Shown here: positions 1 through 11,424 of the stretch, piece by piece | How the letters are laid out: the number at the start of each line of letters is the position of its first letter | How positions within the stretch are numbered: the stretch's first letter is position 1 | Assembly: GCA_025602905.1 (NCBI GenBank) | Contig: JAHLKI010000002.1 | Location: forward strand, 496,001-560,000 | Source of the DNA: Phlyctochytrium arcticum | Taxonomy: Eukaryota > Chytridiomycota > Chytridiomycetes > Chytridiales > Chytridiaceae | Length of the DNA: 64,000 bases | Reading direction: 5' to 3' | Position numbers and translations under genes: made by a program | Notes under the pieces: model-generated | The model's input: only the letters and a program-made list of their open reading frames with translations | Told to the model about the DNA's origin: nothing | Databases searched by the model: none

Positions 1-1701
1 CATAGAGAGGGCCAACATTGCCGTCCTGCGCTTTGGCCGCATGTTGATGGGAGCTGTGTTTTCCACGTCCGGATACCCGGCAACCCACAGCCGGTGTATG
101 ATTGTCCAACCATGGACAAGGACTGCCTCCTGTATGTTCAGGGCTATATGCATATTGTCCGGGACCGGTAGGACGTGAGGCCTGAGATTACTATACTTGG
201 CTGATCGCAGCAATTTGCTAGCGTACATCCAAACATAGTAATCGCCGGCCAAAACCACAGACTTACTAAATGAACCGTCTTTGTCAGGATAGTTGACTTT
301 CGCCAAGAATGTCTCGATATTGTCCATCACTGGTTCCAAATCGAGAGCGGACTTCATAGGGTTGTTGTCGCTGCCGATATTGTGGAAATCCTCTTGCGAT
401 CCGGCCTTGGTAGCCATACTGTAGGCGTACATTTTTTTGGACAAAACTTCACCGTTACGTAGTTCCGCATACGTCTGCGTTGCGGGAGCACACAGGACTG
501 AGGGAATCCATGTTGTGTCCTGCAATACAGAAGCTAGAACATCGGTGATTGCAGGAGGAAGAGGTGGCAGTTCCCTGTGAAGCTTTACCGCATAGTTGGC
601 GGTGGTCCTCGCACTCGTAAACTTTCCGGGTGCGTTTGCGGCATCTGGTACAGGGCGGACTTGACACCAATGGAAGTCATCAATGGTGACGACCAAGAGT
701 GGGTCATGCTCCAAAATATCTTTCACAACGCGCTCGTGGGCCGTCATGATCATGTTGTTCATCCGCGTAATCGATTTTGACGGATGATAGCCCAGATTCA
801 CCCGTGAAAGAAGCCGTTGGTCTGTGTGGGATCCCGTGATGAAGACAGATCCGATATATCGTTTGACGTAATCAGTCTTCCGGTCCATACACTGTCCCTC
901 ATAGCATATGGCAAAGATCAAGTGCCGCTTCATTCGATCGTTGTAGAGAACAGAATACCGGCTTTCGTCATGTCCGACCATGAGTGACTTGAGCTCATAT
1001 AGGCGGGGATACTGAGCGACAAATTCATCCATCTCGACGAACGGATTTCCTCCGAACGGATGAGCAATGAAGTTGCGCATTTCTTGGTGAAAATCAGCAA
1101 GAGTCGCAGGAGATGGTCCTGATGTTTCAGAAATATCAACATCATCGCCTTCAGGTTCCGGAAGCTCGAAGTCCGTCATCAAGATGACACTGCCATTCGC
1201 AACCGCATCGACAACGTTGTCGTCACTGACTTGAGCGTTCACTGCTGCATCCACCACATTGTCGGTACTGATGCTGGCTTCCTGAATGGCCGCAACGTCA
1301 TTGGGTTGAGCAGGGATGATGGGCCTGACGGCGGGCTGTCGAATGATCCCTGCTTTGTACCAGCGGGTTCGACACGCATTGCAAGCATACGGATCAGCAG
1401 CTCCTGGTCCAACCTGGGGCCTCAAACGTGCCGCCCGAAGGCTGTCAAGTTCAGCCCAAATGAACTTGTGAAATCGGGTTGAGCTCTTGGTCCCGCAGCC
1501 GATGCATCCAGGGTTATAGCCATATTTGTTACCCCTCTTACCGGGTACCTGATCGTACCAGCTAAGTCCGTCTGAGACCTGGCGCTATATTGGTTGTAAT
1601 AAGAAGAAGTAAAAGAATGAGTGAACTGACTCCTACAGCCGGATAAAGGCTTGTTTTCGAGATCATGAAGATGCCCATCTCACCTTTCTTTTGGGCGGCA
1701 T
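1..1701 (-). CDS. GATA-like zinc-finger protein, unrecognised family (3' end beyond window)
   Basis: A long open frame runs off the left edge with no stop: a main exon 1584 down to 1 (528 codons). A six-codon first exon at 1701-1684 (MPPKRK) fits a GTGAGA donor and a TATAG acceptor in phase. Near the N-terminus a CxxCGTKSSTRFH half and a CNACRTRW half, about 45 residues apart, look like a stretched, divergent GATA-type zinc finger. After an acidic, low-complexity linker comes a region with IDDFHWCQ and, much later, VLAGDYYVWMY. I do not recognise this part; its layout recalls large transposon-derived fungal proteins, but no catalytic triad can be assigned. It lies head-to-head with velvet over about 215 bp. 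The frame is intact, so the gene is not obviously decayed. It could be a domesticated transposase or a lineage-specific DNA-binding protein. Confidence 0.6.
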
Positions 1702-1915
1702 CCTGTCACTTGCGCGTCGTAATTCTAAAGATCCTGTGAGAGAGGTTCAGATAAAGTCACACAGCCTCCTTCTAATACCGGCTGAGGTGAGGTTTGAAAG
1801 TTTACTGGAGGTGTATAGTTGAAAAGATCGCGTGGAAATGGACAGATGGTGAACAAATGTTTTGCAATAACGTACAGTAAAACGGCGAGGTCGGATCTGC
1901 TTACTTAATGCCACA
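1702..1915. promoter_or_regulatory. Shared divergent promoter region
   Basis: This 214-bp gap separates the starts of the zinc-finger gene (minus) and velvet (plus), so it must hold both core promoters. No convincing TATA box or repeat is visible. Confidence 0.4.
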
Positions 1916-3906
1916 ATGACTGTGCCTCCCTATAGTAAAAGTCGGGTTGCGCTGAGACCTCCATTACATACGCAGCACGCGCCACATTACCATCAACCAC
2001 CGCCGCTGTCTCCACATAGTGCCAGCAGTAATACGCGATCCGGGATCTCATCCTATTCCTCCTTTGACCAGCCGCTGCCGCCGCATCATGAGCCCATTGC
2101 TGGCATGCGACCAAAATCAGCGTCGTTGGCCGACATCAAGATCCTTCCTAGTTCTGGCCCTCCATCCAGGTGAGTCCAACCGTTCGTTGGGTCTGTGTTC
2201 CGCTGCTCCCACTTCCGCCCTCGCCTTCTCTCCGCCGCCTCCCGCCCACCCGCTCCGCGAATAGTCCATCCGCCCAAGTCCCTGATCTGGTTGGATGCGC
2301 GCGTGGTGGACACCAAAGACAAAACTCCGACAACCCCGAAAACCCGTCACCCATGTCCCGAGAAATTTCGCCGCCATGGCCCGCCAATCACCAAACCGCC
2401 AAATCAAATCCCACGACCACAACCGACCGCCCGCTCGCCAATCCAATTGTTCTTGCTGCTTGGGGCGCATTGTTCCAAAACTTGCATCCAGCGTAGGGGA
2501 AGCACACAACCACAACTCTACCTTGCCTCACACCCAAGCCGCATTCGTCGTCCGGTTCGTACCATGGGCTCTTCCGTTTTCCCCGAGTGTTGATACACAT
2601 TTTTTCTCGGGCGACACTTGTTTTTGATAACGACTTCCACTACCGGGGGCAAGTGGGCAGGGCGCCCATATTTTTTCAGCGACGGCGGTAGGGTTCGCGA
2701 GCCGGGGCAGCGGATTACACAGAGCCAGGTTCTCGGTATGACTAACGCTTATCGCCCTTAACAGGCGCTACGAGCTCCGGATCCGCCAGCAGCCCGCGCG
2801 TGCCAGAATGTCGGGCTTTGGAAACTCTGGTAAGCTATGGCTACGCTTTGCTGCTCCGCCCCGTGTGCTAAACCCTACTTTCTGACTTTGTAGATCGCCG
2901 TCCCGTAGATCCCGTAAGTCGTCGCATCAACCGGTTGCCGCGAAGTGTTTTCCTGATTTTTTCCAATAGCCGCCGATTTTGCAACTATGTGGAGTAGATG
3001 CTGCCGAGTAAGTAGGAATGTCTGTTGGAAGTTTCCCTTTCTGACCTTTGGCTCTTCCCTATCTTGTCCCTTATTGCTTATCCCTTCGCAAATCATTTTC
3101 CAATTTCGCCTTGGCCTTTGTGTTGATTGCTGGTGTCTCTTTTTGCGACTTTCCTTTCCGCTTTGCCGCACGCAGTACCGATGAGGCCTGTCGACTGGTG
3201 GTACATGCATCACTTTGGAGTGCCGATGGTTCTGAGGACCGCAACATTGTCGTTAGCCCCTATTACTACTTGACGCGTCAGCTTGGACAGCCCGGATATT
3301 CCGATGACCAGGGAATGGATGAAGACGATGGCGAAGCAACCGACAAAAAGCCTGATCTTGGAGCCTCTTCCGGTGGCGAATCCGCCATGATAAATGCGCT
3401 GCAACAGCAACGTCGGAAAGGAAGTGTCTCAACCGCGTCGGGAAAAGAAGGACGAGAGACGGATCAGAAGCGTGACATGATTCAAACACTGGTGGGATCG
3501 GTGGTTAGCCCGTGCGTTCCACTCGAAGATCTGGAAGGTCGAGAAGGACTGTTTTTTGTGTTTCATGATTTGTCGATTCGCACGCCTGGCCAGTACCGAA
3601 TCCGTTTCAGCCTACTCAAACTGGTCGCAAAGTGAGTTTGACTTGCCACTCTATCAGTTTTCTTGCGCCTTTTACCTGTAATCTTAACGTTGCTCCTTTC
3701 TTTGTCTTCCCTCTTTCCGTAGCGCGAGCATGGGTCAACCATCCGGAACTCCGATCTTGGCGACAGCGATGAGCGATGTGGTTTCTGTCTACCAACCAAA
3801 ACGATTTCCAGGTCTTTTGGGCACAACCGAGTTGTCAGAGTGCTTTGCGCGGCAAGGAGTGCCTATTCACGTCCGACGAAATCGTAGCAAGAAGCAAGCA
3901 TCTTGA
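1916..3906 (+). CDS. Velvet-domain transcriptional regulator
   Basis: Six exons join in phase: 1916-2169, 2765-2829, 2894-2913, 2970-3007, 3176-3631, 3723-3906, giving 338 aa. The first 84 residues are Pro/Ser/His-rich. The velvet domain then opens with YELRIRQQPARARMSGFG, continues RRPVDPPPILQL across two tiny exons, and includes ACRLVVHASLW, FHDLSIRTPGQYRIRFSLL and the closing YQPKRFPGLLGTTELSECFA plus QGVPIHVR, the usual ending of the fold. An acidic, Gln/Arg-rich insertion sits mid-domain. Velvet proteins are fungal DNA-binding factors that dimerise and link development to secondary metabolism. Intron 1 is 595 bp, far longer than the others, so a different first exon is possible. The chosen ATG also overlaps TGACTGTGCC, a core seen in other promoters here; the next in-frame ATG is 63 codons in. 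Confidence 0.88.
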
Positions 3907-5960
3907 CGAAAGGTTTTGGAACCGGCGCATAAATTCACGGCCAGTAGGAGAACTACGGACCCAAAGATCTCCAGCAAAAGTGCACAGGGGACGGCCATTT
4001 CTAACCCCCCGGAAAAACACCGCCGCCCCCAGCTCCGTGCCCCCTGTTCGGAAGCAATCCGTGATAGAAGCATTCCCAGATCCTAAAAGTTGCTCGTGGG
4101 GGCAAAGCCAAAGAATACCTGTGTAACCGCCTTTTGCAATCCTCCGTTCCATTTCGTACATTTCGTACCCCATTCATGCGCTCATCTCGGCTTGTCCCAA
4201 GATCTATTGTACTATTTCTTACTTCTTACCATGTACATACTTTTATTTTTCTATGCAGCTTTTAATCACATTTATTGCAACTGAGGTTTTGTCGCAACCG
4301 AATTTTTGGGTTGCGAGATCTTTGCCAGGATCCGCCGGAACCTTGTTCCGCACGAGTCGGCGCATGAATGCCAGGAAAATTCATTGTTTTTTCCACGGTC
4401 TGCAATTCGCGAAAGGTTGAGTTTGTTCAGTTCCCGAAATCTGATAGAGAGGATTATACATAAAACAACTCTCAATTTTTTGAAACACCTTCCTGCAAAG
4501 TTCCCTCCTTATTCGCATTGATTTTTTCCGATGCTGCGTATGATAGATATCAGTTCTAGACAGTTGAGCCCCACTCGTAAGGGTAAAAATTGTGGCTAAC
4601 AGCAGTAAGTTCCCAAGTTGTGGGGTATCTTTTTTTTATCTTTAAAATGCCCCGCCACCAAAGAGTGCTTGAGATACCGGGTGAAAAGGACATCATGGAA
4701 TATGCAAGCCCGGCAATGCATCGGATAAAATTTACTCGAGTACTCGTATTGTTCAATAGATGTAAGCGGACCAAAATCGTATACAAATGTGTCGAGATCT
4801 TGAATCCCCGTCGACAACAATATTTAGCGATCCCGGAATTGCAACTCTGGAAAATCTCTTTCCCAAATCATCTTTTTCGCAATTCATCTCTAGATGCATC
4901 ACTTAGTGAAACAACTTTTCAGAGTTTTCGACGACAAAGTGAGTCGTACGTTTGAAATCTTTAAGTATCATGTATTCTTTAGCGGTCACATCAACCATTA
5001 TATCCACTGACCAAACGCACTAACCGACTCCCCTCAGCTATAAACAGCTTCAGAAATCCAGCGATCCGAGAATGAACCTACTTGTGCATGACGAGGAGCC
5101 ACGCGGACGATGAATGGGAAGGGGTAATCAACATCATGCGTACTTAAAACCAAGGATGCCACCACATTAGACAAAAACGCCAACTCATTCATGTTATCTA
5201 GTCTGATTTTCGGAACGGCCCCCATCTCCGTCGCCGAAGTATCCGGCTATTTAGTCCCCCTCGAAAATCTGAATTTTTTTTCCCACGCTCGAATACGACG
5301 CGTAATAATACTGGAGGGGATGAGATGGGTAAGTCCCTACGTCTACCCATCCATGATTGATCAATACTTATTGGAAAAAGGTTCGTTGAAGGTTTCGGGA
5401 TGAAAATTTCACTGGTTGGTTGAGCGACAATCCATGCGGAATATTTGTGCGATGGCAGGAACCCACACGTGCAACCTGTCTCTACTCAACTCCGTTCTCG
5501 CTCTACTACAACTGGTCAGCTGGGAGTTCCTGAACCTTGGAAGGTTTCGAATATAACCAATAGTCGGGCAATCTAACGTCATTTTTTGTATCCATAGGTT
5601 GATTGATGTCTGGCCGACAAGAGAAACAACTTCAAAATATGACTTCAAAATTTGATTGAATGATGAGAAATGATAAGTATAGAAGCTTTGCTAGTGTTGA
5701 ATGGAGAAGAGAAGAGAGTTATCTAGGGGTTCAAACAACTTGATGTGTGGGGTAAAGGACAGAGGGAAGGTTTCTTTTTCTATCTAATTTCTATGTATGT
5801 GGGTGTTTTGGATGGAACGTGGGTGGAGAGTTCCATTTCTGAGGAATGGTGTTTGGGTAGGATTCAGGTATATATATATGGGAGAGGTGTGATTTGAGAT
5901 GTGTGTGGTTGCGATGCGTGCATGGGTGCGCGAGTGTCACCGCCACACAAAAAGATGGAA
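3907..5960. other. Intergenic, no gene seen
   Basis: About 2 kb, AT-richer than its neighbours, between the ends of velvet (plus) and G gamma (minus). The open frames here are short, lack conserved motifs and show no splice-linked partners. It presumably holds both 3' UTRs. Confidence 0.5.
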
Positions 5961-6256
5961 CTACATAATGGAACAGCCCATACATCCGCCTCGCTGATTA
6001 GGTTTCCACATGTCTTCCTTTTCTTTTCGTGCCGCGGCATGAGATGGGAGGAATGGATCGGGGGTGCATGTTGTGTGGTAAATCAAGCTTGGGAAGGAAA
6101 ACAAACAAACCGATCAGTACAGTTAAAGCAAAGAGGTATTTAGACACCAAAGTACCTTTCTGAAGCTTCGGAGACGGCGATACGGGGGAGATAGAGCTGT
6201 TCCTTGAGGTGGTGGGTATCGGACAAGAGCTTGGCTAGCTTCTTTTCGAGTGTCAT
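5961..6256 (-). CDS. Heterotrimeric G-protein gamma subunit (GGL domain, CAAX box)
   Basis: Two exons, 6256-6156 and 6087-5961, join in phase into 75 aa; both are too short to stand out as open frames. The N-terminal half is a charged helix (KKLAKLLSDTHHLKEQLYL) followed by PRIAVSEASESLI, the hallmark of the G-gamma-like domain (compare PRxxVSEAS in fungal and animal gammas). After TPDPFLPS and a basic linker the protein ends CMGCSIM. The last four residues are a CAAX box for farnesylation, and the Cys three residues upstream is a likely palmitoylation site, as in fungal gammas. It would pair with a G beta at the plasma membrane. The intron is 68 nt with a GTACTT donor and a CCCAAG acceptor. 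Every landmark is in order, so the call is firm despite the small size. Confidence 0.9.
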
Positions 6257-7129
6257 CGCGTGTATGGGAATGTTGAGGATTTGAGAGGGTAAAGGCTGGC
6301 TATTGTGGACCAGAATGGATAATGGGAAGACCCGTTTGTGATGTGGGCGGACAGGTTTTCTTGTCTGGACCCGGATGAGCTACTGCTAATGTGCAACCAG
6401 ATGTTGAAGCAATTGTTTATTCTTGCGAAACTTGGAACAGAGAGCGAGCGCTACGACTTTCCGATCCTTTATTACGTTCTAGGCTTGCAATACGAAGGTC
6501 TACTTCGTATTTCCGGGGAGATCTGCTGTTGATAAATTAGACACTATAATGAACACTGGAGATTAGCGATGGTAAATGATGGAATAAACGGCAGTCAGCA
6601 GCTCTCTTACCTAGCATCAACGGTCTGGGAGTCTCCAGGGCGACGACGACACTTGATGCGGACGAGTTTGTCGGTAAACTCGGGTGGTGTGACGAAAAGC
6701 CTCGTTTCCCACACGTTTTGCTTCCCGCGCCAGATCCAGGGTGATCTACTAGTACAGTCTTGCAGTTTGGCAGAACCAGAGAAGTGCCTTGGTAACGGAA
6801 AGAGAATTTGCAGTGGTGCTGCTCCGAAATGCCCGTCGGCAGCTGCTGCATGGGTTTGCGGTGTTTGAGGCACCTTGAGGCACCACCAATCTGAATAGGG
6901 CATCTGCAGCGGGCGACCGAGTGGCGCAGGCACGCGTTGACCTTGCACAACCGAGCAGTGTTTTCCCAGATCTTTTCCCATTGGGCGAGGATTTGGTAGA
7001 ACTAGAACAATGTAACAATATTGGGCAAACGGGGCCAAAATATAAAAACAAAATATGTCCAATAAGAAGCTGCGATGAAGGAAGATTGAAACATGCATGA
7101 AATGACAAAAAAAAAACTGTTATGACACC
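6257..7129. other. Intergenic; uncertain exon-like pieces on minus strand
   Basis: The stretch between the G gamma start and the bZIP stop. On the minus strand some pieces look exon-like (for example FYQILAQWEKIWENTARLCK after a TTCTAG acceptor near 6990). I could not join them into a credible protein, so none is called. Confidence 0.3.
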
Positions 7130-8367
7130 CTATTGAACGCGCGCACGCTTATTGCCAGCATCCCCGTTGTTGGTACTGTTGATGGTTGGGGGGAGCGGCA
7201 ACGCCATGGGTTGGCCAGCAAGAGCCATAACGCCAGCGAACGCTGCAGCGGCTGCAGCAAGGTTGACGTTGGACACGTTGGGATTGGCAGCCTGAGGTTG
7301 CGCATCTGAACTACATCCAGCGGCGGCCGTTCCTTCGATAAAGGTCAAGCCATTCTGTGAAATGAACAAGAGTCAGGTCGCTGGTACGCAATAAAAGATC
7401 TACAGGAGATTCATACCTCTTCATACACATCGCGCAAGCGCTTTTTGCCATCACGGTCAGTAACCAGCTGGCGCAGCCATTTGAGTTCCATCTCGTATTC
7501 CTTGACACGACGCTCGAGCTGATCAGCCTTGTCGGTCATGGACTTGGCCGTTCGCTCCAAAGCCTGTTCTCGCATCTTCTTCTTTGCGCGGAAGCGGGCG
7601 GAGGCAGCAGTGTTTCGACGGCGCTTATCAATCTCTTCCTCGGTCTTATCATCTCCCTCGGAGTAGACACTGGCAGCAGAAGAATTCTTGAATGATTCAG
7701 GCACAGTGACAGGTGCGGTTATCGATGCCGCCAAGGAAGCAGCGGGAGTAGCCATCTTGGGAAGGATATTGGCAGTTCCAACAGATGCCAGGTTCTTCAC
7801 GACAGATTTGTTTCCTAGCGCGCTCGCTGCGGCCAAAATCTGTTGGAAAGTCATGTTTGACATTGCATTTGCATCCGGAAGAGTAGGAAAAGCTGGGAAT
7901 GGCAAGTTCATGCCAGCGTTGGTAGTGGGTAGAGGCTCATTCTGAAAGGCTGAAGTCGGAATGGGAACAGCATTGATCTGCGGAGTGACTACAGAGGGGG
8001 CGCTCGCAGTGGGGGCAATCGGTACACTCGAGTTGAACACTTGAGCTTGAGGGGAGGGGACAGCCGGTTCCTGGAATGTACTGGCGTAGGTCAATTCGGG
8101 CGAAACAAAAGTGTCTCCACGAGACCGAAAGTCAAACTCTAGTCCTTTGATTCACATTTAGTTTCGCTGTTTATACAAGATGACAAGTCAGGGAAGACAC
8201 CCACCTTCTGGGTTGCGGGGAGGTCCGATGTCTGCATTATCGAGGGGATCAAAGCTAAAGTCGGTGTTCAACCACAAATCCAACTCGCTCTGGAAATCTT
8301 CTGTGGTAGATGGCGGAGAAAGCTCCGGCATGTTGAGCATGGTAATGTAGTCGTAGTTGGCGGCCAT
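7130..8367 (-). CDS. bZIP transcription factor, Cys3/Met-type
   Basis: Three exons (8367-8205, 8144-7417, 7354-7130) join in phase to 371 aa. A basic region RRRNTAASARFRAKKKMREQ is followed by a leucine zipper running through DQLERRVKEYEMELKWLRQL. NTAASARFRxKKK is the signature of the fungal Cys3/Met-type bZIP class that controls sulphur metabolism. The N-terminus (MAANYDYITMLNMPELSPP, then acidic/aromatic DLWLNTDFSFDPLDN) looks like a transactivation domain; the middle is Ala/Pro/Thr-rich and the tail Ala-rich, ending KRARVQ. The frame stays open upstream to an ATG at 8694, but that stretch reads like 5' UTR, so 8367 is preferred; the longer form cannot be excluded. It is divergent from the ferredoxin reductase gene. 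The exact sulphur role is inferred from the family only. Confidence 0.85.
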
Positions 8368-8847
8368 CTTTGCTGTTTGCTGGGGGGTTGAAGGGAGGGA
8401 AGAAATGTCGTAAATAGGTGCTTGAAAGGTGTCGTCGGCGACCGGGTCTCGAAAGTCGTGTGTTGAGAACTCGACGTCGCCGTGTTTTAGGTACACTCTG
8501 GGCTTCAAACCTCGGAAAGTCAGGAACTGCGCGGACGGTAGATCCTGGGGTTGGTGCGAAATGGAAGTGAGCGAAGGAAGTGAAAGTTTGCAGTGGGGGT
8601 TTCGGCGGAGCGCAATTACAAATGGCCGCCCGCCATCTCCCGGTGCTAAGCCGCTCATGCGCTGCGCCCCGAGATGCACTGCCATGGCAACCATCGGCCG
8701 TTATCGGTGACTCGGCGTCCCGAAAGGGAGAAATGATTTAGCCCTAGCGCGACTTTACGACAGTCATCAACACTCCGCTGTTGGAATCGTGATCTGGTTC
8801 GTGATTGTCGAGCTCACCGCCGATCTATAACGAAGCAAAATACTCTG
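8368..8847. promoter_or_regulatory. Divergent promoter / 5' UTR of bZIP and ferredoxin reductase
   Basis: A 480-bp head-to-head gap. The bZIP-proximal 327 bp is an open frame continuous with bZIP and may be UTR or an extended N-terminus. No clear TATA element is seen. Confidence 0.4.
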
Positions 8848-10629
8848 ATGCTACAGGCCGTTACACTCCAGCGGCTTTCTGGCTGTGGGCGATATGTATT
8901 TTCTCCTCAGTCTAGTGTATTGGCGATTCGCATCCTTGGAAGATTGCTGCTGCGTCCCGCAGGCGCAAACTATGCTACGGCGCCCACACCTGTAGCCTCT
9001 ACGAAAAGTGTCAAAGTTGGAATAATAGGAAGCGGACCTGGTAAGTATCCGTGGAGATTGTGGTAGTCTTGGACCCACTCTGATGTAAGGATGACAGCCG
9101 GATTTTACACCGCCCAACATTTGATGCGTCATCTTCCAAATGTCTCAATAGACATGTACGATGCACTCCCAGTACCCTATGGACTGGCTAGGTTTGGAGT
9201 CGCCCCAGACCATCCGGAGGTGAAGGTGAGCGATCCACCCCACCATTTGTAGTTTTGTTTATAATGACATTTCCGAGTAGAACGTGATTCACAAATTTGA
9301 AGCCCTTGCTCAAGATACCCGTTTTCGTTTTGTCGGCAACGTCAAAGTCGGAAAAGACATTGCACTGGATGAGCTCAAGCCGCGTTATGATGCCCTTGTG
9401 CTCTCATATGGTGCAAGTCAGGATCGCCACTTGAATGTCCCCAATGAACATATTATACCAAATGTCTTTTCTGCACGCGCATTTGTCGGATGGTACAATG
9501 GATTACCAGAGCATCGCAACCTCAATCCTGATTTGCAGTCTTCAGAGTCGGCGATTATCGTGGGACAAGGAAATGTCGCTTTGGATGTCGCTCGGATCCT
9601 TCTGATGCCACTGAGTGAAATTGGCAAGACAGACATCACGGAACATGCCTTGGACGCCCTCCGCAAGAATAAAATACGACATGTTCACTTGGTAGGCCGG
9701 AGAGGACCATTGCAGGTAAAGAGCGCAACGATCTCTGTGACGATATTTGTGAATAATCTTGTGAGCAGCTAGCTTTTACTGCTAAAGAGCTTCGAGAGAT
9801 GCTCGCTTTGCCCGACATTGAGCTCAAACTTGATCTGCAAGCCCTCCAACAGCATATGGCTGCCTCGGCCACTTTTCTTGCCAAAGACCGCCCGCGCCGG
9901 CGTTTGCTAGAGCTTTTGTTAAAAGGCGCTACCAAGGCTGCAACATCCCCGCCTCCGTCCAGGAGCTGGACCTTACATTTTTTGCGCAGTCCAATACATT
10001 TGGTCACAGACGGTGACCCTGCTAAAGAGGATGTTTCGCTTAAAGGGGTGCAATTTGAAGTTAACAAGTTGGAAGGACCTGATGACCGACCAAGGGCGGT
10101 AGGGACCGGCGAGATAACTCAAATCGACGGCGGGATGTTGCTCAGGTCGATTGGTTACAAAGCTGTACCTCTTCCGGGACTTTCATTTGACAGTAGAGGA
10201 GGTTTCGTACCCAACATTCGCGGCAAGGTCATTGACCAGGTGAGACTCTCTTCAAGTCGCATTGTATACGTTTTGGCTAACTTGTATGAATCATGCAAAA
10301 AGGCTTCACCGCTATCAACAGGGCTTTACGTCGCTGGCTGGTTGAAGCGGGGCCCAACTGGCGTGATTGCCGCAACCATGTACGATGCAATTGAAACAGC
10401 TGACGCCGTCATTGCCGACGTTGAGTCGGGTGAATTACCTTTAGTTGATACCACCGATGCTCCCTTTAACACCATTGGGCCGCTCTTGAAAGCGCGTGGG
10501 GTAGAATATGTGGACTTTGCCGGCTGGAAAAAGATGGATGCAGTAGAAGTGCAAGAAGGAGCACTTTTAGGCAAACCACGGGAGAAGCTGGTGGACATTC
10601 AAAGGATGCTTCAGATTGCTCGCGGGTAA
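8848..10629 (+). CDS. ARH1: Mitochondrial NADPH:ferredoxin (adrenodoxin) oxidoreductase
   Basis: Five exons (8848-9040, 9098-9225, 9281-9715, 9769-10239, 10303-10629) join in phase to 517 aa, close to family length. An Arg-rich N-terminus without acidic residues fits a mitochondrial presequence. It is followed by the FAD-binding VGIIGSGPAGFYTAQHL, then [20 protein letters not shown], typical of this family. The NADP site reads VGQGNVALDVARIL and GRRGPLQ, and LYVAGWLKRGPTGVIAATM is the C-terminal signature. It passes electrons from NADPH to mitochondrial ferredoxin for Fe-S cluster and haem A synthesis. The exon 3/4 junction was chosen to keep GPLQLAFTAKELREM intact. The tail (ARGVEYVDFAGWKKMDAVE) also matches the family. 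The 3' end faces YAE1, with the two stops 57 bp apart. Confidence 0.93.
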
Positions 10630-10686
10630 TTTGTGATTCTTAATTTATTATTTTCGTCAAAATTTCCGACACCTTAATCTGACGTG

Positions 10687-11335
10687 TCATATTGAGACCA
10701 ATTCCGCATTCCATCCGAGTTTCTTGAATAGCGCAGTCACTCGCTCCCTACAGTCGACTGCAAACCTCTGGGCAGGGTTACTGTCGACCGTACCCTGTCT
10801 TGAATCACATTGGCTTTGTTCTGCTTTTGCCGAGGGTAGAGCCGAGTGATCTTTAAAGTAATCTATGATAAAGACATTTTCCACTCCGACTTGTTCCAAT
10901 TGGGTATGTAGAGCATGGAGCTCGGCCTGAATGCTAGACTTGTCTGGCCCATTGTATGTATGTGGCATAATTTGAATCATTGTGCTGCGCAATGTGCATT
11001 AGTTATCGTGGGTTTTCCCAAAATGTTTTTGTTTATGCTTGCTTCTTTACCTGACGATTCCTCGCAGTCGACCCATATAAAAGCCAATCTGGGCCGCATC
11101 GCCATACCCAATGTCAAAGCCTTTCTGCAGACTCGATTCTTTTGCTTCCGAGATACCGTCCTTGTATCCAGACTACACAACATACGGTCAGTCAAGTTGC
11201 GGGATCCATCACCGACGACCGGTAAGGCAGTACCACTCCATGTGTATCGTGCAACCGATTCCAACCTCGCTCAGACATTTGCCGATCATAGGTTGTGTCT
11301 GATACAGTCTCGTCATCGGCCCATATGTCGTCCAT
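10687..11335 (-). CDS. YAE1: YAE1-domain protein (Fe-S loading of Rli1/ABCE1)
   Basis: Three exons (11335-11213, 11172-11051, 10984-10687) join in phase to 180 aa. MDDIWADDE at the start is followed by SGYKDGISEAKESSLQKGFD and IGYGDAAQIGFYMGRLRG, a run of Gly spaced every four residues with YKDGI and LQKGFD. That is the deca-GX3 signature of Yae1, which with Lto1 delivers Fe-S clusters to the ribosome-recycling ATPase Rli1/ABCE1 in the cytosol. Intron 1 is only 40 nt; the donor was chosen because the read-through hits a stop and this join restores the GYKDGI motif. A non-autonomous hAT element is inserted about 80 bp upstream of the ATG, so it may alter this promoter. A 43-bp copy of the start region occurs at 22414-22456. 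LTO1 is the main alternative, but the spacing fits YAE1 better. Confidence 0.82.
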
Positions 11336-11424
11336 GGCGATATGTAATGTAAAGGATTTGACGGTGAGCCCAGGGTGCTGACAACCCCCCAAGCTTTTTG
11401 CGTTTTGGTCAATGCAGCGTATCG

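Noticed and set aside
2086..2627. Several 70-132-codon frames on both strands inside velvet intron 1
   Set aside because: GC-rich, overlapping in many frames, no motifs; the flanking exons splice across them in phase.
5791..5985. 64-codon minus-strand frame over the 3' end of G gamma
   Set aside because: Wrong frame relative to the spliced gamma gene; His/Pro-rich by composition.
6607..7098. 163-codon minus-strand frame between G gamma and bZIP
   Set aside because: Low-quality composition and no family motif; possible exon pieces nearby could not be joined.
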